In this document: positions 7,504 through 19,973 of the stretch, one piece after another
Layout: every line of letters starts with the position of its first letter
Position numbering within the stretch: the stretch's first letter is position 1
Assembly: GCF_003611475.1 (NCBI RefSeq)
Contig: NZ_RAXT01000013.1
Span: 1-64,000 of the forward strand
Origin: Acinetobacter rongchengensis
GTDB lineage: Bacteria > Pseudomonadota > Gammaproteobacteria > Pseudomonadales > Moraxellaceae
Direction of reading: 5' to 3'
Length of the DNA: 64,000 nt
Notes under the pieces: generated by a model
What the model was told of the DNA's origin: nothing
What the model saw: the letters and a program-made list of their open reading frames with translations, nothing else
Database searches by the model: none
Position numbers and translations under genes: made by a program

Positions 7504-10500
7504 ATGCGTTTAAGCAGCTTAAAACTTTCTGGCTTTAAATCTTTTGCCGATAGTACAACATTACAATTCAAAGATAACCGCACAGCGGTAGTGGGCCCGA
7601 ATGGTTGCGGTAAATCCAATGTGATTGACGCTATTCGTTGGGTAATGGGAGAGTCTAGCGCTCGCCAGTTACGTGGTGGGAGCATGCAAGATGTTATTTT
7701 TACAGGAACGGCAAAACGTAAACCTGTGGGAATGGCAAGTGTAGAACTGCGCTTTGAAAATACTTATGGCAAATTGGGGGGAGCATACAATGCTTATGCT
7801 GAACTCGCAGTACGCCGTCAGGTTAACCGTGATGGAAAATCTGAATATTTTCTGAATGGAACCAAGTGTCGCCGTCGTGATATTACCGATATTTTTCTTG
7901 GGACAGGTTTAGGACCACGTTCATACGCGATTATTGAACAGGGGATGATTAACCGTTTGGTTGATGCAAAACCTGAAGAAATGCGTGTATTCATTGAAGA
8001 AGCCGCAGGCGTGTCACGCTATCAAGCGCGTCGTCGTGAGACTCTACAACATCTCGAACATACCACTCAAAATTTAGATCGTCTTGAAGATATTGCTTCG
8101 GAATTAAAATCGCAGCTTAAAACCTTAAAGCGTCAGTCTGAAACAGCGGTTCAATATAAAACCTTAGAAACTGAAATTCGTACTTTAAAAATTGAAATTC
8201 TTTCTTTCCAATGTGAACGCAGTAGTCGTTTGCAAGAAGAATATACGGTTGAAATGGATCAACTGGGAGAGCATTTTAAACTCGTTCGCTCAGATATGAG
8301 TACTTTGGAACATGATTTAACCTCGACCAATGAGTTATTTCAGCGTTTGATTCAACAATCGACGCCTTTGCAAAATGAATGGCAACAAGCTGAAAAGAAA
8401 CTTTCTGAATTACAAATGACTTTGGAACAGAAGCAAACATTGTTTCAACAAAACTCTGAAGCTTTAGGACAATTAGAACAGCAAAAAATTCAGAATAAAG
8501 AGAAAATTCAATTGATGGAATTGCAATTGGAAACATTGCAAACGCAATTGGAACAGCAGTCTGAACACCTACAGCGTTCAGAAGCGGATACGCAACAACG
8601 TGGTCAAGCTTTTAGTGATATTAAAGCGCAACAACTGCAAGCACAGCAACAGTATGAACAGGTTAAAGTGCAAGTTGAAAAGCAGCAGCAACAAAAAGCA
8701 CAGATGCAGGCGCAGATTGAGCAGCTTGCAAAAAATGTAGCACGAATTGAGCAGCAAAAAGATACCTTAAAAACACAGGCAACACAGATCCAAAGTCAGT
8801 TCCAAACTGAAGATTTAACGCAGTTGGAACAGAATAAAGCTTCGGCTCACGAGACGATTGCTCAGCTAGAACAAAAACTGATTGAATCAAAATCCGAACT
8901 GGAGCAAGTTCAAGAGCAAATGAGTCAACAAAAAGTTCAGATTTCCAATTTGAAAGCTGAACTGCAAGTGTTGCAATCTGAACAGAAAAACTTAAACCAA
9001 TTGATGGCGAAAAGTGCAGTAAAAACAGATCACAATACAACTCAATTGATGCAAGTGCTTAAACTGAATGAACATGGTAAAACACATGCACATTTAGTCG
9101 AAAAGTTTTTAGCCAAATGGCTCTCTGCTCAACTTGTCGATGAGCATTCAGACTTTGCGGAAAGCATTGCACGTCAGCTTAAAGTGTCTACTTCTTTGGA
9201 TAAAATTCAATTCAATCAACTGCCATGTTTGGCTGATTGGATTGATTCACCACAATACTCATTGTGGAATCAAGTAGCGATCGCTGAAACACTGAGTCAT
9301 GCATTAACGTTACAAAACCAGTTAAGCAATGGGCAAAGTATTCTCACATTAGATGGATATCATCTTGGACAGGATTGGGTGATCGGTCTATTCTTTGATG
9401 AATCTAGTCAAGCAGCACAAGGTGCACTCAGTCATCGGATTCGTTTAGACGAAATTCAACAACAACTCGCTGATTTACAACCTAAATTGATTGAAGCCGA
9501 AGCTTTATTGCCAAACTTTAATCAGCAAATCAGTGATTTACAAAAACAGATCCAAATTGACCAAGACGCTTTAAAAAATCAGCAAAAAATATTACAGCAG
9601 TTTGATGTACAAATTGCCAAACAACAAAGTGCTGCTCAGGCATTTGAACTACAAAAAGTTCAATTAAATAGTCAGTTACAACAGTTAGACGAGCAGCTTG
9701 AAGAAGATGCAATGCAAAAGGACGATCTTGAAATTGACATGCATTCTGTCATTCTCAAGCTTGAACAAAATCTACCTGAATTTAAAACACTACAATATAA
9801 ATTGGATGAGTTAAATGAGCAGGTTGAGGAACAGCAACAACAGTTGCAACTCAAACAGCAAGATTTTGAAACGACTCGTCGTTTAGCAGAACAGAATAAG
9901 CAACAAATCGAATTGCTTGAAAAAGATGTCACATTTACCAAAGCGCAATATCAACAAATATTGGCGCAAATGGAACAAGCTAAAAAGTTTGTAGATCCCA
10001 TCCAATTGGAATTGCCAAGTTTAGAATCACAATATTCTGAGCAAGCACTACAAACTGAAAAATTGCAAAAAACTTGGCAAGAATGGCAAGTTGAATTGAA
10101 TAATATTCAATCTAAGCAGCAAAAACTGACCGAAATGCGTCATTTACATCAGCAAAATGATGAGCAATTACGCACCAAATTGGAAGAGAAACGTTTAGCA
10201 TGGCAGTCAGCAAAGTCTGATTTACAGCATTATTCAGATCAACTCAAAGAGATGAATGCGACGATTAAGCAAGGTGTGCTGATTGATTTACCTGTACATC
10301 AAGAAAAGTTTGAAAAAGCGCAACGTCAATTTGAAAAACTCGGTGCTGTGAATTTAGCGGCTTCTGAAGAATATGAAGAAGTATCTAAACGTTTTGATGA
10401 ATTAACTCATCAGATGCAGGATTTGGAAAATACGGTTGAGCAACTCAAAGATGCGATGAAGAGTATTGACCAAGAAACCAAAAAACTATTTATGGGAACT

Positions 10501-10956
10501 TTTGATCGGGTTAATAATGAACTCAAAATTTTATTCCCTAAAGTTTTCGATGGTGGTGAAGCAAGTTTAAGTCTTGAGGATGATTGGCAGTCTGGTGTTA
10601 AATTGATGGCTCGTCCACCAGGAAAGAAAAATAGCTCATTGGCGTTATTATCGGGTGGAGAAAAAGCACTGACTGCTTTGGCATTGGTTTTTGCAATCTT
10701 CCGTTTAAATCCTGCACCATTCTGCGTTTTGGATGAAGTTGATGCACCTTTAGACGATGCCAACGTCGGTCGGTTTTGTAATTTGGTAAAAGAGCTTTCT
10801 GATCAGGTTCAATTCATTTACATTACACATAATAAAGTTGCAATGACGATGGCAACCGATTTGCTGGGCGTGACGATGCCAGAACCAGGAACATCAAAAC
10901 TCGTCACTGTGAATTTGGAAGAGGCAAGAGAATACGGTTTAGCCGCGGAGTCGTAG
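7504..10956 (+). CDS. smc: Chromosome segregation ATPase SMC
   Basis: Condensin core subunit that organises and segregates the chromosome together with ScpA and ScpB, which are encoded in this window at 40.4-41.8 kb. In the 1150-residue protein the Walker A GPNGCGKS lies at 31-38, long glutamine-rich coiled coils flank a hinge at roughly 510-640, and the C-terminal ABC signature LLSGGEKAL is followed by Walker B FCVLDEVDAPLDDANV. The length is typical of SMC. The gene is followed one base later by zipA, so the two are likely cotranscribed. Confidence 0.97.
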   Translation: MRLSSLKLSGFKSFADSTTLQFKDNRTAVVGPNGCGKSNVIDAIRWVMGESSARQLRGGSMQDVIFTGTAKRKPVGMASVELRFENTYGKLGGAYNAYAELAVRRQVNRDGKSEYFLNGTKCRRRDITDIFLGTGLGPRSYAIIEQGMINRLVDAKPEEMRVFIEEAAGVSRYQARRRETLQHLEHTTQNLDRLEDIASELKSQLKTLKRQSETAVQYKTLETEIRTLKIEILSFQCERSSRLQEEYTVEMDQLGEHFKLVRSDMSTLEHDLTSTNELFQRLIQQSTPLQNEWQQAEKKLSELQMTLEQKQTLFQQNSEALGQLEQQKIQNKEKIQLMELQLETLQTQLEQQSEHLQRSEADTQQRGQAFSDIKAQQLQAQQQYEQVKVQVEKQQQQKAQMQAQIEQLAKNVARIEQQKDTLKTQATQIQSQFQTEDLTQLEQNKASAHETIAQLEQKLIESKSELEQVQEQMSQQKVQISNLKAELQVLQSEQKNLNQLMAKSAVKTDHNTTQLMQVLKLNEHGKTHAHLVEKFLAKWLSAQLVDEHSDFAESIARQLKVSTSLDKIQFNQLPCLADWIDSPQYSLWNQVAIAETLSHALTLQNQLSNGQSILTLDGYHLGQDWVIGLFFDESSQAAQGALSHRIRLDEIQQQLADLQPKLIEAEALLPNFNQQISDLQKQIQIDQDALKNQQKILQQFDVQIAKQQSAAQAFELQKVQLNSQLQQLDEQLEEDAMQKDDLEIDMHSVILKLEQNLPEFKTLQYKLDELNEQVEEQQQQLQLKQQDFETTRRLAEQNKQQIELLEKDVTFTKAQYQQILAQMEQAKKFVDPIQLELPSLESQYSEQALQTEKLQKTWQEWQVELNNIQSKQQKLTEMRHLHQQNDEQLRTKLEEKRLAWQSAKSDLQHYSDQLKEMNATIKQGVLIDLPVHQEKFEKAQRQFEKLGAVNLAASEEYEEVSKRFDELTHQMQDLENTVEQLKDAMKSIDQETKKLFMGTFDRVNNELKILFPKVFDGGEASLSLEDDWQSGVKLMARPPGKKNSSLALLSGGEKALTALALVFAIFRLNPAPFCVLDEVDAPLDDANVGRFCNLVKELSDQVQFIYITHNKVAMTMATDLLGVTMPEPGTSKLVTVNLEEAREYGLAAES

Positions 10957-10957
10957 T

Positions 10958-12019
10958 ATGGAAGTCACCACAATTGTTGGGATTGTTGTTGCAGTAATCA
11001 TCATCTTAGTGGGTTTAAGAATGGTGCTACGAAAACCAAATGATGCTGCACCATCGTTAGAATCTGAATTGCATATCAATCAAGAGTGTAATCAGCCTGT
11101 CATTCCACGTCATGTACGTGACCAATTACAAGCGGATCGATTGCCTGAAGACAAAGCACGTGTTGAACCGAGTTTAAGTGCGCTTGATTCTGTTGAAGTG
11201 GCAGAAGAAAAATCGCAACAGCTGACTGTTCAATCGACAGATATGGATCAAGTTAAGACTGAACTTAATGCTTTTGATTCATCAGAAAAAGACCTGAAAA
11301 TTGCTGTTGTAAGTGATTCAGAAACACAATCAGAATTACATATTGATGCTCAAACAGAGCAAACAGTTGAAACATCAAATTCTCTTACAACAGATACGTC
11401 TGCTGTTATTTCTGAAAATGAGCAGTCAACTGCTCACGTTGAAGATGCTAAACCTGTTGCTCAAGTTGAAGTGTTTCAGCTAAATGAACATGTGGAAACT
11501 GCTGAAATCAAAGAATTTGATGAAGAAAGTAGCATCTTGGATGTACATTTAAACCAACAACAACGTCATGATGATGAAAGTGTATTATCCAATGCAGAAA
11601 GTATCATTGCGTTGAATGTTTATCCAAATCCTCGTAAAGCTTTATCAGGTGATAAAACTTTAAAAGTGTTGTTAAAATATGGATTACGTTTTGGTGAGTT
11701 GATGTGTTTTCATCGTTATGAAAACCCAGAAGAGGAAAGCCCACTTTTATTTTCGGTGTTGCGTGTAACTGAAAATGGCCCTGAGGGGTTTGATTTAGAA
11801 TCATTATCGACCGAACAAGTTCAAGGCTTAGCCTTTTTCCTCGCTTTACCACATCCAAATGTGCAAAAAGGCTTTGATACCATGGTGAGTATTGCAGGCT
11901 TAATTGCACGTGAAATTGATGGAACAGTTTATGATGAAAACAATCTTGAATTTACACCTCAGTTAAAAGAACATTGGCGTCATACAGCGATTGATTATCG
12001 CTCAGGTCAAGAGGCTTAG
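10958..12019 (+). CDS. zipA: Cell division protein ZipA
   Basis: Inner-membrane anchor for FtsZ at the division ring. The 353-residue protein has one N-terminal membrane helix (about residues 5-24, TIVGIVVAVIIILVGLRMVL), a long acidic and low-complexity linker (about 30-200), and a C-terminal FtsZ-binding ZipA domain (about 205-345; IIALNVYPNPRKALSGDKTL and GFDTMVSIAGLIAREIDGTVYDE). The smc-zipA-ligA order is common in Acinetobacter and Pseudomonas. It starts one base after the smc stop. Confidence 0.93.
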   Translation: MEVTTIVGIVVAVIIILVGLRMVLRKPNDAAPSLESELHINQECNQPVIPRHVRDQLQADRLPEDKARVEPSLSALDSVEVAEEKSQQLTVQSTDMDQVKTELNAFDSSEKDLKIAVVSDSETQSELHIDAQTEQTVETSNSLTTDTSAVISENEQSTAHVEDAKPVAQVEVFQLNEHVETAEIKEFDEESSILDVHLNQQQRHDDESVLSNAESIIALNVYPNPRKALSGDKTLKVLLKYGLRFGELMCFHRYENPEEESPLLFSVLRVTENGPEGFDLESLSTEQVQGLAFFLALPHPNVQKGFDTMVSIAGLIAREIDGTVYDENNLEFTPQLKEHWRHTAIDYRSGQEA

Positions 12020-14476
<2,457 letters not shown>

Positions 14477-14510
14477 GCGATCTTTCTATTGAATACAATT
14501 CAATACCTTT

Positions 14511-14547
14511 AAAAAAAAAAGCAAAGACATTGAGTCTTTGCTTTTTT
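14511..14547. terminator. Bidirectional terminator of ligA and the reductase gene
   Basis: An A10 run, the stem GCAAAGAC-ATTGA-GTCTTTGC (14521-14541) and a T-run. It lies 35 bp after ligA and can also serve the convergent gene ending at 14641. Confidence 0.88.
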
Positions 14548-14640
14548 ATTTTTGTGCATTATTCAAGTTTGTTTCAACGCTCAAATTTAGACTATTCAGC
14601 TAAAATTTATCGAAATAGATTTGAAAATAATGCAAATGTC

Positions 14641-15708
14641 TTAAATATATTTTTTCACTACGCCGTCATCTAAAAGCTGTTGGAAGTGTTCAACTAAGCT
14701 GTTTTCAATATTACGATAAGTGATACCGAGTTCTCGTTTACTTTTATCTGCATTAAAAACAACAGGGTAGCCCATATTCTTTTCAATAAAATCACGTGAA
14801 TAACCAAAAGTTGGTCCGAATAACTTAAAGATTTTTTTCGGTACTTGGTTACGTGGGAATGGGAATTTTTGACCAAAATGCTGACGTAAAATTTTCCCCA
14901 TTTCCAGTAGACTGAGTGAACCACCACTAATGATATAACGCCCCGATGCATTTTCATTAAAAGCAGCAAGGATATGTGCATCTGCAACATCACGCACATC
15001 GACGATACCATTCCACATAGGTGGGACGCCAAACAAAGTCATACCATTGGCAAATTGTTCAAGAACTTCAACACTACCTGATTGTGTACTTGCAGTCAGT
15101 GAAGGGCCGAGAACTAAAGCAGGGTTAACACAGACCAAAGTCCAACGGTCTTGTGCATCTGCCATTTCCCAAGCTTTACGTTCAGCCATGACTTTAGAAT
15201 ATGGATAAGGTTGATGGGTTGTAGAACTGGTCGTATTCCAGTGTGATTCATCAAATTGATTTGCTTGAGTTTCCAAGATATCAATCGCATCACCATAAGT
15301 AGATGCAATACTTGAAGTCACAATGACACGCTTCACAGACTCTGTTTTATTGACACTGTTGAGCACATTTTCCGTTCCTAAAACTGCAGGTTCAATAATG
15401 TCTTTCACTGCATCTTTATAATTCGTGACAACAAATGGAGACGCCATGTGTAGCACGATTTCACAGTCTTGCATGGCCTCATCAAAAGAACCATTTTCGA
15501 GCAAGTTCGCTTTAAATAATTTCAATATGCCTGAGTTTTCTTGTGCAATTTTTTCTAAATGTGCAAAGCTTTGTTTTTTATTTAAATCACGAACTGTAGC
15601 GTGAACGGTATAACCTTGTTCGAGCAGTTTGCGAATCACCCAACTTGCAATATAGCCAGTCGCACCAGTAACAAGAATTGGGGCTGATGTATTTTCTTGG
15701 GACATCAT
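14641..15708 (-). CDS. NAD(P)-dependent reductase/epimerase of the extended SDR family
   Basis: A 355-residue cytosolic oxidoreductase resembling dihydroflavonol 4-reductase or aldehyde reductase. The Rossmann motif is VTGATGYIASWV near residue 14. The catalytic YxxxK motif is YPYSKVMAE near residue 170, with a serine in the preceding VTSSIAST segment. The start ATG at 15708 has a good AAGGA five bases upstream; a second ATG follows immediately. It is a single-gene unit, divergent from bfr across 386 bp. The natural substrate cannot be inferred. Confidence 0.82.
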   Translation of the reverse strand: MMSQENTSAPILVTGATGYIASWVIRKLLEQGYTVHATVRDLNKKQSFAHLEKIAQENSGILKLFKANLLENGSFDEAMQDCEIVLHMASPFVVTNYKDAVKDIIEPAVLGTENVLNSVNKTESVKRVIVTSSIASTYGDAIDILETQANQFDESHWNTTSSTTHQPYPYSKVMAERKAWEMADAQDRWTLVCVNPALVLGPSLTASTQSGSVEVLEQFANGMTLFGVPPMWNGIVDVRDVADAHILAAFNENASGRYIISGGSLSLLEMGKILRQHFGQKFPFPRNQVPKKIFKLFGPTFGYSRDFIEKNMGYPVVFNADKSKRELGITYRNIENSLVEHFQQLLDDGVVKKYI

Positions 15709-16094
15709 TTTTTTCCTTCTAATTTTTAATATTCAATATCATAAATATTAAATTTGATAATGTCTTCAAATATTACCATCAATAGAAACGTAATCAGTTG
15801 GCAGGAATGACAGCACATTACGAAACATAGAAATGTGCAATAGAGCCTCCGAAATAAGAAGCATTTTTAATGGTTACAAAATGAATCAGATCATATTTTC
15901 AAATAAAAAATGCCTTTAATGATCGATGAGTTTTTGCAAGAGGTTATTTTTTATATGGAAAATGAAGAATATGAATTGCAAATGCGTATGTTTCTCATTT
16001 TAATTTTATAAAAATCATAAACTTACGAATATTATGTTTTGCAAAATTTATAAAATTTGTCCATAATAGCTGAAAAGGGTATGGAGTTTTTGAA
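15709..16094. other. 386 bp divergent intergenic region, reductase/bfr
   Basis: AT-rich, with no ORF of note. It must hold the promoters of the two divergent genes. I looked for a Fur-type GATAATGATTATC-like site before bfr and saw none convincing. A GGGTATGGAG ribosome-binding segment precedes the bfr start. Confidence 0.4.
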
Positions 16095-16559
16095 ATGCGT
16101 GGCAATCCAGAAGTTGTAGACTATCTAAATATGTTGATCGGTGGTGAACTGGCTGCTCGTGATCAATATTTAATCCATTCTCGTATGTACGAAGATTGGG
16201 GCTTAAGCAAAATTTTCGAACGTATTGACCATGAAATGCAAGAAGAAGCATCACATGCAGACGCTTTGATTCGCCGTGTATTGTTCCTTGAAGGCACACC
16301 AAATATGAATCGTGATGATATTGTGACTGGCGAAGATGTAGTGACTTGCTTAAAAGCAGATTTAGCACTTGAGTATCATGTACGTGAAAAGTTGGCGCAG
16401 GGTGTAAAACTTTGTGAAGAGAAAGGCGACTATGTAACACGTGATATGTTACGTCAGCAAATGAATGATACTGAAGAAGATCATACCTATTGGCTGGAAA
16501 AACAGCTTCGTTTGATCGAATTGATTGGTTTACAGAATTATATCCAATCTCAAATGTAA
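16095..16559 (+). CDS. bfr: Bacterioferritin subunit lacking the haem-ligand methionine
   Basis: A 154-residue iron-storage protein of the 24-mer bacterioferritin family. The di-iron ferroxidase ligands are all present by alignment with E. coli Bfr: Glu18, Glu51, His54, Glu93 (E. coli 94), Glu126 (127) and His129 (130), and the WGL and LALE landmarks are kept. Position 52, Met in E. coli Bfr and the axial haem ligand, is Ala here (EEASH). Such subunits, as in Neisseria BfrA/BfrB pairs and Pseudomonas FtnA, cannot bind haem alone and act as homomers or with a second Met52 subunit encoded elsewhere. It is a single-gene unit with its own terminator. Confidence 0.92.
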   Translation: MRGNPEVVDYLNMLIGGELAARDQYLIHSRMYEDWGLSKIFERIDHEMQEEASHADALIRRVLFLEGTPNMNRDDIVTGEDVVTCLKADLALEYHVREKLAQGVKLCEEKGDYVTRDMLRQQMNDTEEDHTYWLEKQLRLIELIGLQNYIQSQM

Positions 16560-16580
16560 GATTTTATTTTACAAACTGGA

Positions 16581-16616
16581 AAAGCCTTTAGATGCAAATC
16601 TAAAGGCTTTTTTATA
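16581..16616 (+). terminator. Intrinsic terminator of bfr
   Basis: The perfect 13 bp stem AAAGCCTTTAGAT-GCAA-ATCTAAAGGCTTT is followed by TTT, 21 bp after the bfr stop. Confidence 0.92.
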
Positions 16617-16678
16617 TGACCTAATTAAGTGAATCCTTGGTCTGTTTGAGTATTACAATCGATAATTCTATTGAATGT

Positions 16679-17254
16679 TTACTTCTTCTTCGCAAACTTT
16701 TGAACATCTGCCAAAACTTGTGCTGCATGCGTCTGTGTGTTCACACTGCTGTAGTGGTAAACAATATTACCTTGTGGATCTATTAAAAAAGTTTCTCGTT
16801 TGGCAATTTTTGCGATGCCTAAATTTCGAACTATGCCAAACTGGCTTGCAAGTTGGTGATTATTATCCGCCAAAATTGGAAAATTCAATCCAAGTTTTTC
16901 TGAGAATTTTTGATGTGATTTGACATCATCCAAACTTACCCCAAGCACTACCGCATTGTTTTTGATGAATTGTGGGTATAAAGTTTTGAATTGATTGGCT
17001 TCTTGTGTACATCCTGGAGAATCATCTTTAGGATAAAAATACAGGACAACCCATTTACCTTTGTATTGGCTCAATTCATGCCATTTTGAATTTTGGTCTT
17101 GTAATTTAAATTTTGGGGCAGGTTTTCCTACCCATTGTTTTTGATCTGAATCAAATTTAGACAAGATTGAATTTTCAGCATGACTGAATGTACTGTTTAT
17201 GAGTAAGGCAGAAATAGAAAGTAAGCCAATACTGACGAATTTTAATGATTTCAT
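16679..17254 (-). CDS. Exported peroxiredoxin, BCP/PrxQ type, 1-Cys
   Basis: A 191-residue thiol peroxidase with a clear signal peptide (MKSLKFVSIGLLSISALLINSTFSHA, cleavage probably after SHA), so it should work in the periplasm; BCP proteins are normally cytoplasmic. The AhpC/TSA thioredoxin fold carries the peroxidatic cysteine in YPKDDSPGCTQEA. The resolving cysteine five residues later, as in E. coli Bcp, is Asn, and there is no other cysteine, so it must be a 1-Cys enzyme needing an external thiol. A conserved Arg occurs in the KRETFLID segment. Confidence 0.88.
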   Translation of the reverse strand: MKSLKFVSIGLLSISALLINSTFSHAENSILSKFDSDQKQWVGKPAPKFKLQDQNSKWHELSQYKGKWVVLYFYPKDDSPGCTQEANQFKTLYPQFIKNNAVVLGVSLDDVKSHQKFSEKLGLNFPILADNNHQLASQFGIVRNLGIAKIAKRETFLIDPQGNIVYHYSSVNTQTHAAQVLADVQKFAKKK

Positions 17255-17415
17255 ATTGCATACTTTCCTAAATGAATTCTATTTCGATCTTAGCAAATTT
17301 TAAGCATCATCGTTGATAATAAATTGTTGGTATTTATTCCAAACATATGGATGATTTTGTGACTGGTCATGTTATTAATGAGTATTCATCTGAGAATAAT
17401 GATCAAGAGTAGCTA

Positions 17416-17814
17416 ATGGATATTGGTGCAGTTTTAATACAGCTTAAACCTAATGTTTTGACCCATGTTGATGCATGGCAAGCAGAACTCAATGCACGTA
17501 AAGATGAAGCAATTGAAACGTTAAAAGCAGAAGGTGTTAGGGTTGAATCATGGTTTTATTTAGAATTAGAGGGAAACAATTATTTATTGGCCTATACTCG
17601 GGCAGAGGATATTGAAAAAGCACATGCAGTGGCACGTAATAGCCATTTCCCAATCGACCAAGTACATCAGCAATTTAAACGTCATTGGTTGAAAGTGATT
17701 CCTGCAAAGTTATTACTCGATTTAGAAAACAACCAAGATTCAATAAGATTTAAAAAAAGCAATTTGAGTTTAAAATGCCCTAGATTTAAAAAACAGCCAA
17801 GCCTTATACTTTAA
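17416..17814 (+). CDS. DUF6176-like small protein
   Basis: A 132-residue soluble protein with a DUF6176-like core: an alpha-beta ferredoxin-like pattern in residues 1-100 with VESWFYLELEGNNYLLAYTRAEDIEKAH. No enzymatic motif can be seen and function is unknown. The tail after residue 108 is basic and lysine-rich, and looks like a poorly conserved extension. It lies 28 bp before the BioH-like gene on the same strand, so it may be carried on the biotin transcript without being part of the pathway. Confidence 0.6.
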   Translation: MDIGAVLIQLKPNVLTHVDAWQAELNARKDEAIETLKAEGVRVESWFYLELEGNNYLLAYTRAEDIEKAHAVARNSHFPIDQVHQQFKRHWLKVIPAKLLLDLENNQDSIRFKKSNLSLKCPRFKKQPSLIL

Positions 17815-17842
17815 AATACTCAATCATCGTTTAGAGTTTAAA

Positions 17843-18562
17843 TTGAATCAACGTATTTTACTCATCACAGGCTGGGGCGGTGGAACGAAACTGCTCAATT
17901 CACTTCAACATGCTTTACAACACAGAAACTATGATGTTGAACTGATCAATATATTCAATGCTTTAGATGAGGAAGTATTAAGTCAATATGTTGAAAAGGC
18001 TAAAACAGTTGATGTAATCATCGGCTGGTCATTGGGTGGGCAGCTCGCAACTTTATTGGTCGATCAAGTCGAAAAAAAATATTCTGAGAAAAAAATTCTA
18101 ATTACATTGGCATCGAACCCTTGTTTTGTTGCCAATTCTGAATGGCAAATCGCCATGGATCAATTGACATTTCAAAGCTTTAAACAATCCTTTGAAAATG
18201 ATGCAATTTTAACATTAAAGAAATTTGGTTATATGGTTTGCCAAGGTGTAGAAACGACAAAAGCTGATTTTCTGACTTTGCAAAGTTTAATACAACCACA
18301 AAAAATTGAGTTGCTCCAAGCGGGTTTAAAGCTTTTAGAAAATTTAAATCTTGTGAGTATCCTAAAAAATTATTCAGGATACCAATATCATTTATTCGCC
18401 AAACAAGATTATTTAGTTAGCTACAAAGTATGTGAAAACTTACAGCAATTAGCTGCAAAGTTTTTACAAACTGAATTAATCAGTGGCTCGCATGGCTTTG
18501 CCATTTTTAAATCTGAGGAAATAACTGACAAAATCTGCCAATATTTACAAAAATTGAATTAA
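17843..18562 (+). CDS. BioH-like pimeloyl-ACP methyl ester esterase
   Basis: A 239-residue alpha/beta-hydrolase that starts with LLITGWGGG and has the nucleophile elbow GWSLGG (near residue 63), an acid in FAKQDYLVS and histidine in SGSHGFAIF near the C-terminus, matching the BioH triad order. BioH hydrolyses pimeloyl-ACP methyl ester after BioC-dependent synthesis, releasing pimeloyl-ACP for BioF. Its place just ahead of bioA-bioF-bioC-bioD strongly supports this role. The frame begins with TTG at 17843; no upstream ATG or GTG is usable and the ribosome-binding site is weak. BioG-type function cannot be excluded from sequence alone. Confidence 0.78.
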   Translation: MNQRILLITGWGGGTKLLNSLQHALQHRNYDVELINIFNALDEEVLSQYVEKAKTVDVIIGWSLGGQLATLLVDQVEKKYSEKKILITLASNPCFVANSEWQIAMDQLTFQSFKQSFENDAILTLKKFGYMVCQGVETTKADFLTLQSLIQPQKIELLQAGLKLLENLNLVSILKNYSGYQYHLFAKQDYLVSYKVCENLQQLAAKFLQTELISGSHGFAIFKSEEITDKICQYLQKLN

Positions 18563-18665
18563 ATCTGTAGATGAGTGGTGAATATCGCAATTTCTTTTTG
18601 ATCCACACAGGTTTAAGATCATTAAATTGTTTTGTTGTAACTGATACGTGTACATGGAGTTTGGG

Positions 18666-19973
18666 ATGATTGATTTGATGGCTGAATTAAATGATCAACA
18701 ATTTGATCATGCACATATTTGGCATCCTTATACGTCAATGACCCATCCATTACCGACGTTTAAAGTCAAAAAGGCTTATGGCGCAACGATAGAACTTGAA
18801 GATGGTCGCCAATTGATTGATGGTATGTCATCATGGTGGTGTGCGATACATGGTTATAATCACCCTGAGCTGAATCAGGCAGTCATTGATCAATTACAAA
18901 ATATGTCGCATATCATGTTTGGTGGTTTTACTCATGATCCTGCAATACAACTAGGAAAATTATTACTCGAAATTACGCCACCCAGTTTAGATAAAATTTT
19001 CTACGCTGACTCAGGTTCAGTGGCTGTTGAAGTTGCTTTGAAAATGGCTGTACAGTTTTGGTCTGCTCAGGGAAATATTCAAAAAACTAATTTTGTTACC
19101 CCTCGTTCGGGGTATCACGGTGATACGTGGAATGCGATGTCGGTGTGTGATCCTGTCACAGGAATGCATCAGATTTTTGGTTCAAGCTTACCCAATCGTA
19201 TTTTTGTTCCTGCTCCACAAGTTGGTTTTTATGATCAATGGGATCAAAGTGACATTCTCGAACTCGAAAAAACCTTAGCCGAACATCATGCAACAGTTGC
19301 AGCGTTAATTCTGGAGCCGATTGTACAAGGTGCAGGGGGAATGCGCTTTTATCATCCAGAGTATTTACGCCAAGCGAAATTACTTTGTGAAAAATACAAT
19401 ATTTTATTGATTTTTGATGAAATAGCGACGGGTTTTGGTCGAACTGGCAAGCTGTTTGCATGGGAACATGCACAAGTTGAACCTGACATTATGTGCATCG
19501 GTAAAGGTTTGACGGGAGGCTATATGACACTTTCTGCAACCTTAACCAGCAAGCATGTCGCAGAAACCATCAGTCGAGGCGAAGCGGGCGTGTTTATGCA
19601 TGGGCCAACGTTTATGGCAAATCCATTGGCATGTGCTGTGGCTGTAAAAAGTACTCAATTGCTGGTTTCGCAGGATTGGCAAACCAATATTCATCGTATT
19701 GAAAATCATCTTCGACAGGTTTTAACGCCATTACAAGATCTTGAATATGTTCAGGATGTACGTGTATTAGGTGCAATTGGCGTGGTGGAGTTAAGCTTTA
19801 ATGTAGATATGAACAGCTTACAGCAAGAATTTGTGAAAAGGGGAATCTGGATTCGTCCATTTGGCAAGTTAGTCTACGTTATGCCACCCTATGTGATTTC
19901 AGAACAACAATTAAAAATATTGTTAGAACAACTGGTTGAGGTTGTGAATGGCATGCAGGAGCAGGTTGCATGA
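18666..19973 (+). CDS. bioA: Adenosylmethionine--8-amino-7-oxononanoate aminotransferase
   Basis: PLP enzyme that converts 8-amino-7-oxononanoate to 7,8-diaminononanoate using S-adenosylmethionine as amino donor. It has the BioA landmarks [39 protein letters not shown], the [11 protein letters not shown] motif and the Schiff-base lysine in [10 protein letters not shown]. The frame is open from a GTG at 18648; the ATG at 18666 is chosen because GGAG at 18656-18659 is correctly spaced. It overlaps bioF by four bases. Confidence 0.95.
   Translation: MIDLMAELNDQQFDHAHIWHPYTSMTHPLPTFKVKKAYGATIELEDGRQLIDGMSSWWCAIHGYNHPELNQAVIDQLQNMSHIMFGGFTHDPAIQLGKLLLEITPPSLDKIFYADSGSVAVEVALKMAVQFWSAQGNIQKTNFVTPRSGYHGDTWNAMSVCDPVTGMHQIFGSSLPNRIFVPAPQVGFYDQWDQSDILELEKTLAEHHATVAALILEPIVQGAGGMRFYHPEYLRQAKLLCEKYNILLIFDEIATGFGRTGKLFAWEHAQVEPDIMCIGKGLTGGYMTLSATLTSKHVAETISRGEAGVFMHGPTFMANPLACAVAVKSTQLLVSQDWQTNIHRIENHLRQVLTPLQDLEYVQDVRVLGAIGVVELSFNVDMNSLQQEFVKRGIWIRPFGKLVYVMPPYVISEQQLKILLEQLVEVVNGMQEQVA

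Noticed and set aside
8276-9941. Long minus-strand open frames under smc and similar ones under ffh, rluB and nrdA.
   Set aside because: They are shadows of high-confidence genes, have no ribosome-binding sites and encode low-complexity sequence.
18563-18665. A BirA operator before bioA, suggested by TTGTAAC.
   Set aside because: There is no matching inverse half at the right distance, and BirA here has no DNA-binding domain.
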